A stretch of DNA of 64,000 nucleotides. It comes from Sphingobium sp. Ant17. GTDB taxonomy: Bacteria; Pseudomonadota; Alphaproteobacteria; Sphingomonadales; Sphingomonadaceae. The number at the start of each line of letters is the position of its first letter. The stretch's first letter is position 1. Where the stretch lies: assembly GCF_000588875.1 (NCBI RefSeq), contig NZ_JEMV01000015.1, positions 25,564 to 89,563 of the forward strand, in the 5' to 3' direction. A model generated the notes under the pieces. It did not search any database. It saw nothing but the letters and a program-made list of their open reading frames with translations, and was not told the DNA's origin. Shown one piece after another: positions 51,123 to 60,076 of this stretch. The position numbers and the translations under genes were made by a program.

Positions 51123-51502
51123 TTATCCTTTGAAGGCGGTGACTTCGATTTCGATCTTCATTTCCGGCTTGATGAGCCGGCGACGACGCAGCTGGCGGCG
51201 GGGCGAATGGTGCCGAAGACCGGCGCGGTCGCCTGGCCCAGATCGTCCCAATAAGCCGGGTCGGTGATATAATAAGTGACGCGCACGACGTCAGCAAACG
51301 AGAAGCCTGCGTCATGCAGTGCCTTGCCGATGACCTTGAGCGCATTGGCGGCCTGATCGGCCACGCTGTCGGGCATCACCTTCGTTTCGGGGTCCGTCCC
51401 GGTGGTTCCAGCGACGAAGCACCAGTCGCCCTGGACGACGGCGCGCGAATAGCCGACCTGCGCCTCAAAGGGCGAGCCGGACGAAATGAGCTGGCGAGGC
51501 AT
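51123..51502 (-). pseudogene. ridA: RidA family protein, frameshifted near the C-terminus
   Basis: A YjgF/YER057c/UK114 protein that normally hydrolyses reactive enamine/imine intermediates. It shows GYSRAVVQGDWCFVAGTTG, QAANALKVIGKALHDAGFSFADVVRVTYYITD and VFGTIRPAASCVVAG, the last with the key Arg. After this the frame reads SSSRK and stops. Restoring one C at 51176 gives LIKPEMKIEIEVTAFKG and a stop at 51123, the expected ending. The first part uses ATG 51502 with AGGA six bases upstream. First gene of the ridA-ArsC-like-glpQ operon. Probably a sequencing error. Confidence 0.88.
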
Positions 51503-51565
51503 GAGGATTCCTGTTGCAGTGCGAAAAGGATCGCCTGGGCCTTTGGCCTTTTGGCCCCGCCCTGT

Positions 51566-51597
51566 CCAGTGGTTTCCGGGGCCAGTGGTTTCCGGGG
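51566..51597. repeat. Perfect tandem duplication of 16 bp
   Basis: CCAGTGGTTTCCGGGG occurs twice in succession (51566-51581 and 51582-51597), in the leader between ridA and the acidic-protein gene. It may be a recent slippage event. No function is apparent. Confidence 0.8.
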
Positions 51598-51653
51598 AAC
51601 GGGCCGCGATGCCGACCGTTGAAGAGCAATCGATCCTCAAAAGGAGACCGGCC

Positions 51654-51965
51654 ATGGACCGCCCTACCCCCGACACTGCAATGCCCGACACCGACACGGA
51701 AGAAAATAGCGAGCAGGCCGAGGTCGGCACGCAGGCGCAGGATGTCGCCGCCGACGCGCGGGTGCGCACCACCGACCTATCGGAAGATAGCGACCGCGGC
51801 GGTCACGCCAACCCGGCGCAGATCATCCCGGACGATGTGCCGGATCTGGTCGAGCGGATGAATGAAATGAACCGGTCGGGCCGGATCGACATGGACGCCT
51901 ATGCGGGCGAACCGCAGATGGATGATGAGGATGACGCGTTCGGCGTAACCGAAGACGACGAATAA
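51654..51965 (+). CDS. Acidic hypothetical protein
   Basis: A 103-residue, strongly acidic protein (D/E-rich, few hydrophobic residues), probably mostly disordered, with a short conserved-looking C-terminal segment DVPDLVERMNEMNRSGRIDMDAYAGE. AAGGAG lies seven bases before the ATG, a good RBS. I do not recognise the family by name. Divergent from ridA and convergent with the globin gene. Confidence 0.75.
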   Translation: MDRPTPDTAMPDTDTEENSEQAEVGTQAQDVAADARVRTTDLSEDSDRGGHANPAQIIPDDVPDLVERMNEMNRSGRIDMDAYAGEPQMDDEDDAFGVTEDDE

Positions 51966-51969
51966 CCGG

Positions 51970-52380
51970 TCAGGCGGCGGCGCTGCCCGGCAGCCCGAAA
52001 TTGATCATGCCCCGCGCCATATGGCCAAGCGCCTGCGTCATCGAATCGGCGATGACGGGGTCGATATCCTCCTGCGCGGCGATGGCACAGGTCATCGCCA
52101 ACGCCCATTGATCCGCCAGCGCCGGGGTGATTGGAAAGGCGCGGTGCAGCGACATGATGCACGGCCCGCGCTCGAACCAGTCGCGCGGACCGCCGAGCCA
52201 GCCGGTCAGGAAGCGGGTCAAGCCATGCCGTACAGGATCGAGGTCCGCCGCATGGACGGCGCGCAGGTCGGCGTAGCGCGCCTCCTGCTCCAGCAAGTCA
52301 TAGAAGCGTGTGACGATGGCACGAACCGCCGGTTCACCGCCGATACGGGCATAATGAATGGGTGGCGCGGCGGCGTTCAT
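51970..52380 (-). CDS. Truncated hemoglobin, group II-like
   Basis: A 136-residue 2/2 globin. The region IGGEPAVRAIVTRFYDLLEQEARYADLRAVH is the truncated-globin N-terminal pattern, LTGWLGGPRDWFER is typical, LHRAFPI carries the proximal His, and ADQWALAMTCAI has the Trp at G8 found in group II. It would bind O2 or NO. Start uncertain: ATG 52380 (GGAG nine bases upstream) or ATG 52416; a TTG further upstream is less likely. Confidence 0.82.
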   Translation of the reverse strand: MNAAAPPIHYARIGGEPAVRAIVTRFYDLLEQEARYADLRAVHAADLDPVRHGLTRFLTGWLGGPRDWFERGPCIMSLHRAFPITPALADQWALAMTCAIAAQEDIDPVIADSMTQALGHMARGMINFGLPGSAAA

Positions 52381-52524
52381 GGGAGATGGCTCCGTTTCGG
52401 ATAACCCTTCCAGCATGGCGTTGGCGCGCGCCCTGTCCTTGATCCCGGTCAAATCGCGCCGGATCGGTGCGAAGATGGCGGCGCTTTAACCCGCTGTTTG
52501 CGACTGGCCGCTTAGGCTCACCCC

Positions 52525-53046
52525 ATGGCAAGACAAGTATATAGACGCGGCAAGCCGCGCGGCGGGGGTATTGGCGGACCGGCCCTCGTCTATACTTTAT
52601 GCTTGGGGCTGCTGCTGGGCTGGTATGGGCCGGGTTTGATCAACCGGCCGACGCTGCCGACAATCTCAGCAACAGAGCAAAGTCCGAGCGGCGACACGCT
52701 ATCGGCGCAGTTCGGCTTTTGCCACAGCGGCGGCGGGATCGATTGCGTCGTGGATGGCGATACATTCTGGTTCAGTGGCGCAAAATATCGGATCGCCGAC
52801 ATCGACACGCCCGAAACCCACGGGCCGCGCTGCGCCGCCGAGGGCGCATTGGGCGCGCAGGCAACCCAGCGGCTGCAAGTCTTGCTCAATGCCGGCCCCT
52901 TCACGCTGGAAAGCGTGGATCGCGATGAGGACCGCTATGGCCGGTCGTTGCGGGTCGTGACGCGCCGCGGCAGTTCGATTGGCGGAATGCTGGTGGCCGA
53001 GGGGCTGGCGCGGGAATGGGGCGGGGCGCGCCGTCCCTGGTGCTGA
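52525..53046 (+). CDS. Thermonuclease family protein (SNase-like), membrane-anchored
   Basis: A 173-residue protein with an N-terminal helix (residues 20-36, LVYTLCLGLLLGWYG) as anchor or signal, then a staphylococcal-nuclease-like OB fold: DCVVDGDTFWFSGAKYRIADIDTPETHGPRC, and DRDEDRYGRSLRVVT, whose Arg residues fit the catalytic positions. Extra Cys pairs may stabilise it outside the cytoplasm. It would cleave nucleic acids in the periplasm. Confidence 0.85.
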   Translation: MARQVYRRGKPRGGGIGGPALVYTLCLGLLLGWYGPGLINRPTLPTISATEQSPSGDTLSAQFGFCHSGGGIDCVVDGDTFWFSGAKYRIADIDTPETHGPRCAAEGALGAQATQRLQVLLNAGPFTLESVDRDEDRYGRSLRVVTRRGSSIGGMLVAEGLAREWGGARRPWC

Positions 53047-53086
53047 AAGAGGCGGGTGCCGAGCGCCCGCCCCTCTCTCGTTCACA

Positions 53087-53710
53087 TCAGCGGCAGTTCA
53101 AGCCGCCACGGTCGATTTCGCGGCCCAGCAGCGCGCCCGCGCCGCCGCCGATCAGGATGCCCGCGATATTCGACTGGCCCCGGTCGATCTGGCCGCCGAG
53201 CAATCCGCCCAGCGCCGCGCCGACGATCAGGCCAGTGGTGCCGTCCGAACGGCGGCAATAATAGCGATCGTCATAACCCCGATAGATACGGGTGCGGCGA
53301 TCGACGCGGATCGGCTGGTAGCCGCCACGATAATAGCGGTCGGGCCGATAGCTGCGGCCATAGCGCGGATCAGGACGGTTCCAGTCATAGCTATAGACCG
53401 GACGGCCGGGGCGGCGATAGGTGACGCGCTGGTCGTTCCGGCGATCCTGACGCCAGTCGCGGCGATCATCCCGACGATCCCCCCGGCGGTCCTGGCGATC
53501 ATCGCGCCGGTCGGCCCGGCGATCCTGACGGTTGTCGCGACGGTCATCCTTGCGATCGGCACGGCGCTCCTGCCGGTCATCACGGCGATCCTCGCGCCGC
53601 TCGCGATTGTCGCGGCCCGGCTGCGCAAAAGCGGGCGTCGCGGCAAGCCCCGTCAGCGTCATCGCGCCGAGCGACAAGGCGGCAATGACCTGTTTGAAGG
53701 TGAATGTCAT
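53087..53710 (-). CDS. Exported glycine-zipper protein with Arg/Asp-rich region
   Basis: A 207-residue protein with a signal peptide (VIAALSLGAMTLTGLAATPAFA), a low-complexity region of DRRDDR blocks over about 65 residues, a Tyr/Arg-rich region, then a glycine zipper 2TM domain (GLIVGAALGGLLGGQID, AGILIGGGAGALLGREID). Glycine zippers mark outer-membrane or envelope assembly. AAGGA precedes the ATG at 53710 by seven bases. Its charged segment matches that of the rcnB-like proteins at 36387 and 38264. Confidence 0.85.
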   Translation of the reverse strand: MTFTFKQVIAALSLGAMTLTGLAATPAFAQPGRDNRERREDRRDDRQERRADRKDDRRDNRQDRRADRRDDRQDRRGDRRDDRRDWRQDRRNDQRVTYRRPGRPVYSYDWNRPDPRYGRSYRPDRYYRGGYQPIRVDRRTRIYRGYDDRYYCRRSDGTTGLIVGAALGGLLGGQIDRGQSNIAGILIGGGAGALLGREIDRGGLNCR

Positions 53711-53886
53711 GGGCGGGTCCTTCCCTGGGGTCGTGTCTCTGCTGTCAGAACCCCAGGGCGTACAGGATGTTGCATGAACGGAACAAAACACGCCGTTCAT
53801 CTTGGGTTTGGTCGATGGGGAATGGCTGCGGTAGCGAGAACAGGTTTATTGCAGGATCATCACGACACTGGCGCGTCGCGTCGCAA

Positions 53887-54141
53887 TCAGGCAGCGACTT
53901 TGCGCGCATGGGTCTGGTCGCCCCGGCCTGCCAGCAGGCCCGCGATCGAAATATCCTCGTCCAATTCTTCCCAATGCAGGCCCGCACGGCTGAGTTCGAC
54001 CTGCGCGCGTTGCTCCATCGTCGCATGCAACAGACGCGGAAACCAGGCGAGGGGCACGCCCAGCGTACGACCATCATCAAGCTCGACCCAGAAACTGTCC
54101 GCATCGAACCGGACGGCGAGGGGTTCAGGGGAAAAAGTCAT
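53887..54141 (-). CDS. DUF2442 domain protein
   Basis: An 84-residue protein of the DUF2442 family: VRFDADSFWVELDDGRTLGVPLAWFPRLLHATMEQR is its core. It overlaps the DUF4160 gene before it by 17 bp. DUF4160-DUF2442 pairs recur in bacterial genomes, often as a mobile two-gene unit, and are suspected of toxin-antitoxin-like behaviour; the activity is not established. Confidence 0.88.
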   Translation of the reverse strand: MTFSPEPLAVRFDADSFWVELDDGRTLGVPLAWFPRLLHATMEQRAQVELSRAGLHWEELDEDISIAGLLAGRGDQTHARKVAA

Positions 54142-54367
54142 TCCAGGCGCTCTCTATTTCTTCGCGTCTTGCCTCTATAACATGGGAAAGCTGCGAAAGC
54201 ATATGGGCAGGAAAACCTCGGCTTTCAGCTACGACCACTTCGGGCCAGAGCCAGAATTTCGCATTGTCCCGTCCCTTGCGAACATGGACATGCACCGGCT
54301 CACGCGGATCGCCTTCGTTAGCGAAGAAGTGGAAGCGATAGCCGTTCCAGTCGAAGACTTTGGGCAT
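54125..54367 (-). CDS. DUF4160 domain protein
   Basis: An 80-residue protein with VFDWNGYRFHFFANEGDPREPVHVHVRKGRDNAKFWL, the DUF4160 signature with its His-x-His, and a helical tail (ARREEIESAWNDFF). First gene of the pair with DUF2442, overlapping by 17 bp. A role as toxin or binding partner is only suspected for the family. Confidence 0.88.
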   Translation of the reverse strand: MPKVFDWNGYRFHFFANEGDPREPVHVHVRKGRDNAKFWLWPEVVVAESRGFPAHMLSQLSHVIEARREEIESAWNDFFP

Positions 54368-54501
54368 TGGTCAAGACTTTGCGCACATTGGGACGTCGGT
54401 ATCCGAAGCAAATTGCACACAGAAATCTGGATACGGCATACTCATTGTTTATCCGAACTGGTTGGGCAGGCGACAAAATCGCCTGCCCTCACAGCCGGAT
54501 T

Positions 54502-54672
54502 TTAAGTGAAAGTAATGGAACAACGGATCAAGCAAGTTCGCTCGTCACAATCGTCACGGGCATCGCACTTGTGCGCGAAGCGTCGCTCTGACCGCAGATA
54601 GACATCCTTGCCGTCCATAATGACCCAATGCCAATCGCCAATCCGATCTGGATAAATAATGCCTTGCATCAT
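54502..54672 (-). CDS. Small hypothetical protein, Cys-containing (56 residues)
   Basis: A 56-residue frame starting MMQGIIYPDRIGDWHWVIM, with four Cys in the second half (HKCDARDDCDERTCLIRC). AAGGA lies eight bases before the first ATG, a usable RBS. It lies in an otherwise gene-free stretch (54368-54865), with AT-rich sequence upstream (54690-54860) that could hold its promoter. The Cys pattern could bind metal. I cannot name a family, and the call rests on the RBS and composition. Confidence 0.42.
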   Translation of the reverse strand: MMQGIIYPDRIGDWHWVIMDGKDVYLRSERRFAHKCDARDDCDERTCLIRCSITFT

Positions 54673-54865
54673 TGTCCATATCCTTAGGACGAATTTATTA
54701 AATCCGATTCAATCTTAATAACCGCCAAGGGCTGTGGGATATAAGGTTGCAATAAAGGAACCCAATAAGAACCAAACAATTGTAACGGCACTTGTCTCCA
54801 CGGATCATGATTAACACATTTCAACAACTACGGCCCCATCTTGACCTCCCTATGCTTTAGAAAAA
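54673..54865. other. AT-rich intergenic stretch after nrdB
   Basis: About 190 bp that is clearly richer in A+T than the surrounding genes. I see no gene and no clear terminator for nrdB; it may hold the promoter of the small gene ending at 54502. Confidence 0.4.
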
Positions 54866-55912
54866 TTACTCCGCCGCGATCCCCGCAGCCCTGAACATGT
54901 CCGGGTCCACTTCATCCGCATTGGCGGGCACGGCGCGGGTCTTGCGGCGGTCGAAGGCGTCCCACACGTCGTTCCATTGGCCGCGTGTCGCGCCCTTTGA
55001 ATATTCGGTGGCGCGGGTTTCGAAGAAATTGGCATGCTCCACGCCGTTGAGCAGCGGGCTGAGCCAAGGGAGCGGATGCTCTTCGATCATGTAGATGGGC
55101 TTGAAGCCAAGCTGGCCCAGCCGCCAGTCGGCGATGTAGCGGACATATTTCTTGATGTCCTTCGCCGTCATGCCCGGAACCGGCCCCATTTCGAAGACCA
55201 GATCGATGAACGCATCCTCGATCCGTACCGTCTTCTGGCACATGTCCATGATATCTTCCCTGACCGCGGGGGTCAGGCAGCCGCGTTCGGCGCAGAAGGC
55301 GTGGAACAGCTTGATGATGCCCTCGCAATGCAGCGTCTCGTCGCGGATCGACCAGGTGACGATCTGGCCCATGCCCTTCATCTTGTTGAAGCGCGGGAAG
55401 TTCATCAGCATCGCGAAGGACGCAAAGAGCTGCAAGCCTTCGGTAAAGCCGCCGAACATCGCCAGGGTGCGGGCAATATCCTCGTCGGTATCGACGCCGA
55501 ACTGCTGCAGATAGTCATGCTTGTCCTTCATCTCCTTATATTGGAGGAAGGCGCTATATTCGCTTTCGGGCATGCCGATCGTGTCGAGCAGATGCGAATA
55601 AGCCGCGATATGCACGGTTTCCATGTTGCTGAACGCGGTCAGCATCATCTTGACTTCCGTGGGCTTGAACACGCGGCCATATTTTTCGTGGTAGCAATCC
55701 TGCACTTCCACGTCCGCCTGGGTGAAGAAGCGGAAGATCTGCGTCAGCAGGTTGCGCTCATGATCGGACAGTTTCTGCGCCCAATCGCGGCAATCCTCGC
55801 CCAGAGGCACTTCTTCGGGCAGCCAGTGCAGCTGTTGCTGGCGCTTCCAGAAGTCGTAGGCCCAGGGATATTCGAACGGCTTATATTGCTTGGAGGCTTG
55901 AAGAAGAGACAT
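54866..55912 (-). CDS. nrdB: Ribonucleotide reductase class Ia, beta subunit
   Basis: A 348-residue diiron radical subunit. Helices with metal ligands are visible: FTQADVEVQDCYHEKYGRV (Asp/Glu) and DETLHCEGIIKLFHAFC (Glu, His), with HIAAYSHLLDTIG between. With NrdA it makes dNDPs. It follows nrdA on the same strand by about 60 bp. The C-terminal tail that docks on NrdA is present but variable. Confidence 0.95.
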   Translation of the reverse strand: MSLLQASKQYKPFEYPWAYDFWKRQQQLHWLPEEVPLGEDCRDWAQKLSDHERNLLTQIFRFFTQADVEVQDCYHEKYGRVFKPTEVKMMLTAFSNMETVHIAAYSHLLDTIGMPESEYSAFLQYKEMKDKHDYLQQFGVDTDEDIARTLAMFGGFTEGLQLFASFAMLMNFPRFNKMKGMGQIVTWSIRDETLHCEGIIKLFHAFCAERGCLTPAVREDIMDMCQKTVRIEDAFIDLVFEMGPVPGMTAKDIKKYVRYIADWRLGQLGFKPIYMIEEHPLPWLSPLLNGVEHANFFETRATEYSKGATRGQWNDVWDAFDRRKTRAVPANADEVDPDMFRAAGIAAE

Positions 55913-55974
55913 AGGGTAACTCCGGGAAATCTATATTGGCCTTTCTCTCCTCTTTGGGAGAGAGGCTCACAAAA

Positions 55975-57905
55975 TCACTGACAGGCCAGACACTCGTCAT
56001 AGTCGGTGCTTTCGATCTCGAACTTGGGTGCGTCGATCGTGTTGTCGGCTTCCACGCCGCCCGCAAAACCGGCGCGCTGCACGCTCTTCGACCGCAGATA
56101 ATAAAGCGACTTGATGCCCAGTTCCCAGGCACGGAAGTGGAGCATGAGCAGATCCCATTTTTCCACATCAGCCGGGATGAACAGGTTCAGCGACTGCGCC
56201 TGATCGATATAGGGGGTGCGGTCGGCCGCGAGTTCGAGCAGCCAGCGCTGGTCGATTTCGAAGCTGGTCTTGAACGTGTCCTTTTCTTCCTGGCTCAGGA
56301 AGTCGAGATGCTGGACGCTGCCGCCATGTTCGAGGATCGAGTTCCAGACATTGTTGCTGTCCTTCGCCTTCTCGATCAACAGCTTTTCGAGATAGGGATT
56401 CTTGATCGAGAAGCTGCCCGACAGAGTCTTGTGCGTATAGATATTGGCCGGGATCGGCTCGATGCAGGCGGATGTGCCGCCGCAGATGATGGAAATCGAC
56501 GCGGTCGGCGCGATCGCCATCTTGCAGCTGAAACGTTCCATCACGCCCTGGTCGGCGGCGTCCGGGCAAGGGCCACGCTCGATGGCGAGTTGCATCGAGG
56601 CTTCGTCCACCTGACCCTTGATATGCTTGAACATGCGCAGGTTCCACGACTTGGCCATCGCACCCTCGAACGGGATGCCGCGCGCCTGGAGGAAGCTGTG
56701 GAAGCCCATGACGCCAAGCCCGACCGAACGTTCGCGGCTGGCGCTGTACTTGGCGCGCGCCATTTCGGGCGGGGCGCGATCGATATAATCCTGCAGCACA
56801 TTGTCGAGGAAGCGCATAATGTCTTCGGCGAAGAGCTTCTCGTCCTTCCACTCGTCCCAGGTCTCCAGGTTCATCGACGACAGGCAGCAGACCGCCGTGC
56901 GATCATTGCCGAGGTGATCGCGCCCGGTCGCAGGGTGATTTCCGAGCAGAGGTTCGACGTCGAGACCTTCAGCCCCAGGTCGCGATGATGTTTGGGCATC
57001 ATGCGGTTCACCGTGTCGTTGAACACGATATAGGGCTCGCCGGTCGCCAGACGGGTTTCGACCAGCTTCTGGAACAGCGCGCGCGCGTCGATGGTGGACC
57101 GGATCGACTGGTCCTTGGGGCTGCGCAGATGGAATTCGCGGCCGTCGCGCACCGCTTCCATGAACTCGTCGGTCAAAAGGACGCCGTGATGCAGGTTCAG
57201 CGCCTTGCGGTTGAAGTCGCCGCTCGGCTTGCGGATTTCGAGGAACTCCTCGATTTCCGGGTGCGACACGTCGAGATAGCAGGCGGCCGAACCGCGACGC
57301 AGGCTGCCCTGGCTGATCGCCAGCGTCAGGCTGTCCATCACGCGGACGAAAGGAATGATACCTGAGGTCTTGCCGTTGAGGCCTACCGGCTCGCCGATGC
57401 CGCGCACACTGCCCCAATAGGTGCCGATGCCGCCGCCACGCGAAGCGAGCCAGACATTCTCGTTCCAGGTGTTGACGATGCCTTCCAGGCTGTCGTCCAC
57501 CGAATTGAGATAGCAGCTGATCGGCAGGCCGCGCCCGGTGCCGCCATTGGACAGGACCGGGGTGGCGGGCATGAACCAGAGTTTCGAGATATAGTCATAG
57601 ACGCGCTGGGCATGAGCCTGATCGTCGCAATAGGCCGACGCGACGCGCGCGAACAGATCCTGATAGGATTCGCCGGGCAGCAAATAGCGGTCGTTCAGCG
57701 TATCCTTGCCGAATTCGGTCAGCAGCGCATCGCGCGACGCATCGGTCACGATGTCGAAACGACGCTCCACCACGGTCGATGACGTCAGGGGTGCCGCCTC
57801 TTTAACCGGGGCCGCTTTGTTCGTTGCCGCCACCGCGTCCAACACTTCATCCATCACAGTCGCCACGTCGCCGGTTCCACCTTGTCCACTATCTCGAAAG
57901 TCCAT
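55975..57905 (-). pseudogene. nrdA: Ribonucleotide reductase class Ia, alpha subunit, frameshifted
   Basis: The catalytic subunit, about 643 residues if intact. The first part (57905 to about 56931) contains MPATPVLSNGGTGRGLPISCYLNSV and KTSGIIPFVRVM. After CSEITL the frame goes out, and the rest is in another frame: GRDHLGNDRTAVCCLSSMNLETWDEW, APTASISIICGGTSACIEP and the terminal redox Cys pair CLAC. One missing base near 56931 (CTGCGACC, where CTGGCGACC or CTGCCGACC is expected) explains it. The enzyme is essential in aerobic cells and no second copy is visible here, so sequence error is the likely cause. Confidence 0.92.
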
Positions 57906-58444
57906 CTAAGCCCCCGAATGTTCCTGTTCCGTTCGATTCGGTCAAGCCCCGCTTCGTCCAGTCGCGCATCAGCCGCAAACCGTGTCGTACCGGGACCGGA
58001 ACGAGGCCCACCAAACCGTAATCGCACGGACATAAAGCCCTTCAAGCCGAACCAAGGTTCCGCGACGCAATCACAATCTGTTGGGTGACCCCCGTTAACC
58101 CGATACAAGGGATAGTGCCATAGCCCCTATTTCACGCAAGAGGATAAATGACCGTTTGGAGACTCCATTCGTCGCTCATCCGATTCATTTCGTCGCCGCT
58201 TTTGGGTCTCGCCATGCAGCGACGCATGGACTTCCCTGGCCCTTGCAAAAGGCAAGAGGGACCAGAGGGCCAAAAAAAATATATAGGGGCTTGCCACGCA
58301 AATACGTCGATGACCGGAGTCGCGCTTCGCACCTATGTACCTGTGTGCCTACACTGGACTTGAGAACGGGGATGCGTATAGCCCCAGCGCATGCAGAAAC
58401 CCGCCGTGCAGGGCCGGGCCGCAGATATGGGGACATAGGGTAAG
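57906..58444. other. Gene-free region between divergent nrdA and fumarase genes
   Basis: About 540 bp with no frame that resembles a gene. It should hold the promoters of both operons. An A-tract with TATATAG at 58272-58286 is a plausible promoter core, and CTTGC-N5-GCAAG (58242-58256) is a small dyad near it. I looked for the paired NrdR boxes usual before nrd genes and did not find a convincing match. Confidence 0.5.
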
Positions 58445-59965
58445 ATGACGCTCATCAAAACCGCCGACCTGATCGACAGCGTAGCCGACGCGCTCCAGTT
58501 CATCAGCTATTATCATCCGATGGATTATATCCGCGCGCTCGGCAAAGCCTATGAGGCAGAGCAGAGCCCGGCGGCCAAGGACGCCATCGCCCAGATCCTG
58601 ACCAACAGCCGCATGTGCGCGGAGGGGCATCGCCCGATCTGCCAGGACACCGGCATCGTCAACGTCTTCGTCAAATGGGGCATGGAATGCCGGTTGGACG
58701 ATAATAGCCGGTCGATGCAGGACGTGATCGATGAAGGCGTGCGGCGCGCTTACCTCAACCCCGAAAACCGCCTGCGTGCCTCGATCCTGCGCGATCCCGC
58801 CTTCACCCGCCAGAATACCAAGGACAACACGCCTTGCGTCCTGTCGGTCGAGATGGTGCCGGGGAACAAGGTCGTCATCGACGTCGCGGCCAAGGGCGGC
58901 GGATCGGAAAACAAGACCAAGTTCAAGATGATGAACCCCAGCGATTCGATCGTCGATTGGGTGCTGGACATGATCCCGCAAATGGGTGCCGGCTGGTGCC
59001 CGCCCGGCATGCTGGGCATCGGCATTGGCGGGACCGCGGAAAAGGCGGTGGCTCTGGCCAAGGAAAGCCTGATGGAGCCCATCGACATGGGCGAACTCAA
59101 GGCGCGCGGGCCGCAGACCGAAATCGAGAAGATGCGCGTCGAGATTTTCGACAAGGTCAATGCGTTGGGCATCGGCGCGCAGGGTCTGGGCGGCCTGTCC
59201 ACCATCCTCGACGTCAAGATTTACGACTATCCCTGCCATGCGGCGGGCAAGCCCGTGGCGATGATCCCCAATTGCGCCGCGACGCGCCACGCGCATTTCA
59301 CGCTCGACGGCTCCGGCCCCGCCTATCTGGAAGCGCCCAAGCTGTCCGAATGGCCCGACGTCAACTGGACGCCCAGCAAGGAGGCGATCCACGTCGATCT
59401 CAACACGCTGACGCCGGAGATCGTCCAGAGCTGGAAGCATGGCGACCGGCTGCTCTTGAACGGCAAGATGCTGACCGGTCGTGACGCCGCGCATAAGCGG
59501 ATCAAGGATATGCTGAGCCGGGGCGAGCAGCTGCCGGTCGATTTCAAGGGCCGCGTCATCTATTATGTCGGCCCGGTCGATCCGGTCGGCGACGAAGTGG
59601 TCGGCCCCGCCGGTCCCACCACCGCGACCCGGATGGACAGCTTCATGGACATGATGCTGGAACAGGGATTGCTCGGCTGCGTCGGCAAGGCGGAGCGCGG
59701 CGTCGCGGCGACCGCCGCCATCGCCAAGCATAAGAGCGCCTATCTGATGGCGGTCGGCGGCGCGGCCTATCTGGTCGCGCGCGCGATCAAGGGCGCGAAG
59801 GTCGTCGGCTTCGAAGACCTCGGCATGGAAGCGATCTACGAATTCGACGTGCAGGACATGCCGGTAACTGTCGCCGTGGATAGCGACGGCCAGAATGTCC
59901 ACCACCTCGCCCCGCTGGTCTGGCAGGAGAAGATCAAGCGCGAAAAGTTGCTGGAGGGGGTGTGA
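58445..59965 (+). CDS. fumA: Fumarate hydratase, class I
   Basis: A 506-residue iron-sulfur fumarase (fumarate to malate, TCA cycle). Cluster Cys candidates include C66 (RPICQDTG) and the Cys in MIPNCAATRHAHF; substrate motifs are GGGSENKTKFKMMNP and GPAGPTTATRMDSFMD. The fused alpha-beta arrangement and length match E. coli FumA/FumB. Divergent from nrdA. Confidence 0.95.
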   Translation: MTLIKTADLIDSVADALQFISYYHPMDYIRALGKAYEAEQSPAAKDAIAQILTNSRMCAEGHRPICQDTGIVNVFVKWGMECRLDDNSRSMQDVIDEGVRRAYLNPENRLRASILRDPAFTRQNTKDNTPCVLSVEMVPGNKVVIDVAAKGGGSENKTKFKMMNPSDSIVDWVLDMIPQMGAGWCPPGMLGIGIGGTAEKAVALAKESLMEPIDMGELKARGPQTEIEKMRVEIFDKVNALGIGAQGLGGLSTILDVKIYDYPCHAAGKPVAMIPNCAATRHAHFTLDGSGPAYLEAPKLSEWPDVNWTPSKEAIHVDLNTLTPEIVQSWKHGDRLLLNGKMLTGRDAAHKRIKDMLSRGEQLPVDFKGRVIYYVGPVDPVGDEVVGPAGPTTATRMDSFMDMMLEQGLLGCVGKAERGVAATAAIAKHKSAYLMAVGGAAYLVARAIKGAKVVGFEDLGMEAIYEFDVQDMPVTVAVDSDGQNVHHLAPLVWQEKIKREKLLEGV

Positions 59966-59990
59966 CCTCTATCTCGTGACGGGGATGAAC

Positions 59991-60015
59991 GGGGTGCTTG
60001 CTTCGCGCGCACCCT
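59991..60015 (+). terminator. Possible terminator after fumarase
   Basis: GGGTGC and GCACCC pair around an 11-base loop, followed by TGTTCTTC. It lies 25 bp after the stop; the T-run is interrupted, so it is tentative. Confidence 0.4.
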
Positions 60016-60076
60016 GTTCTTCGCCATGCTGCTGATGATGGGGTGACGGAAACGCGCCAAAGCCTATAGCAGCGCG

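Noticed and set aside
54367..54591. Plus-strand frame of 74 codons in the gap after DUF4160
   Set aside because: No RBS or motif, and it conflicts with the better-supported small gene on the opposite strand.
57854..58108. Small minus-strand frame overlapping the nrdA start region
   Set aside because: Overlaps nrdA by about 50 bp, lacks an RBS and family-like sequence; treated as promoter region.
57906..58444. NrdR boxes upstream of nrdA
   Set aside because: I looked for the paired 16-bp palindromes and found only partial matches such as the TATATAG tract, not enough to call.
58349..59905. Minus-strand frame of over 500 codons opposite fumarase
   Set aside because: Third-position GC bias of the real gene keeps this frame open; sequence is Asp/His/Arg-rich and unlike any protein family.
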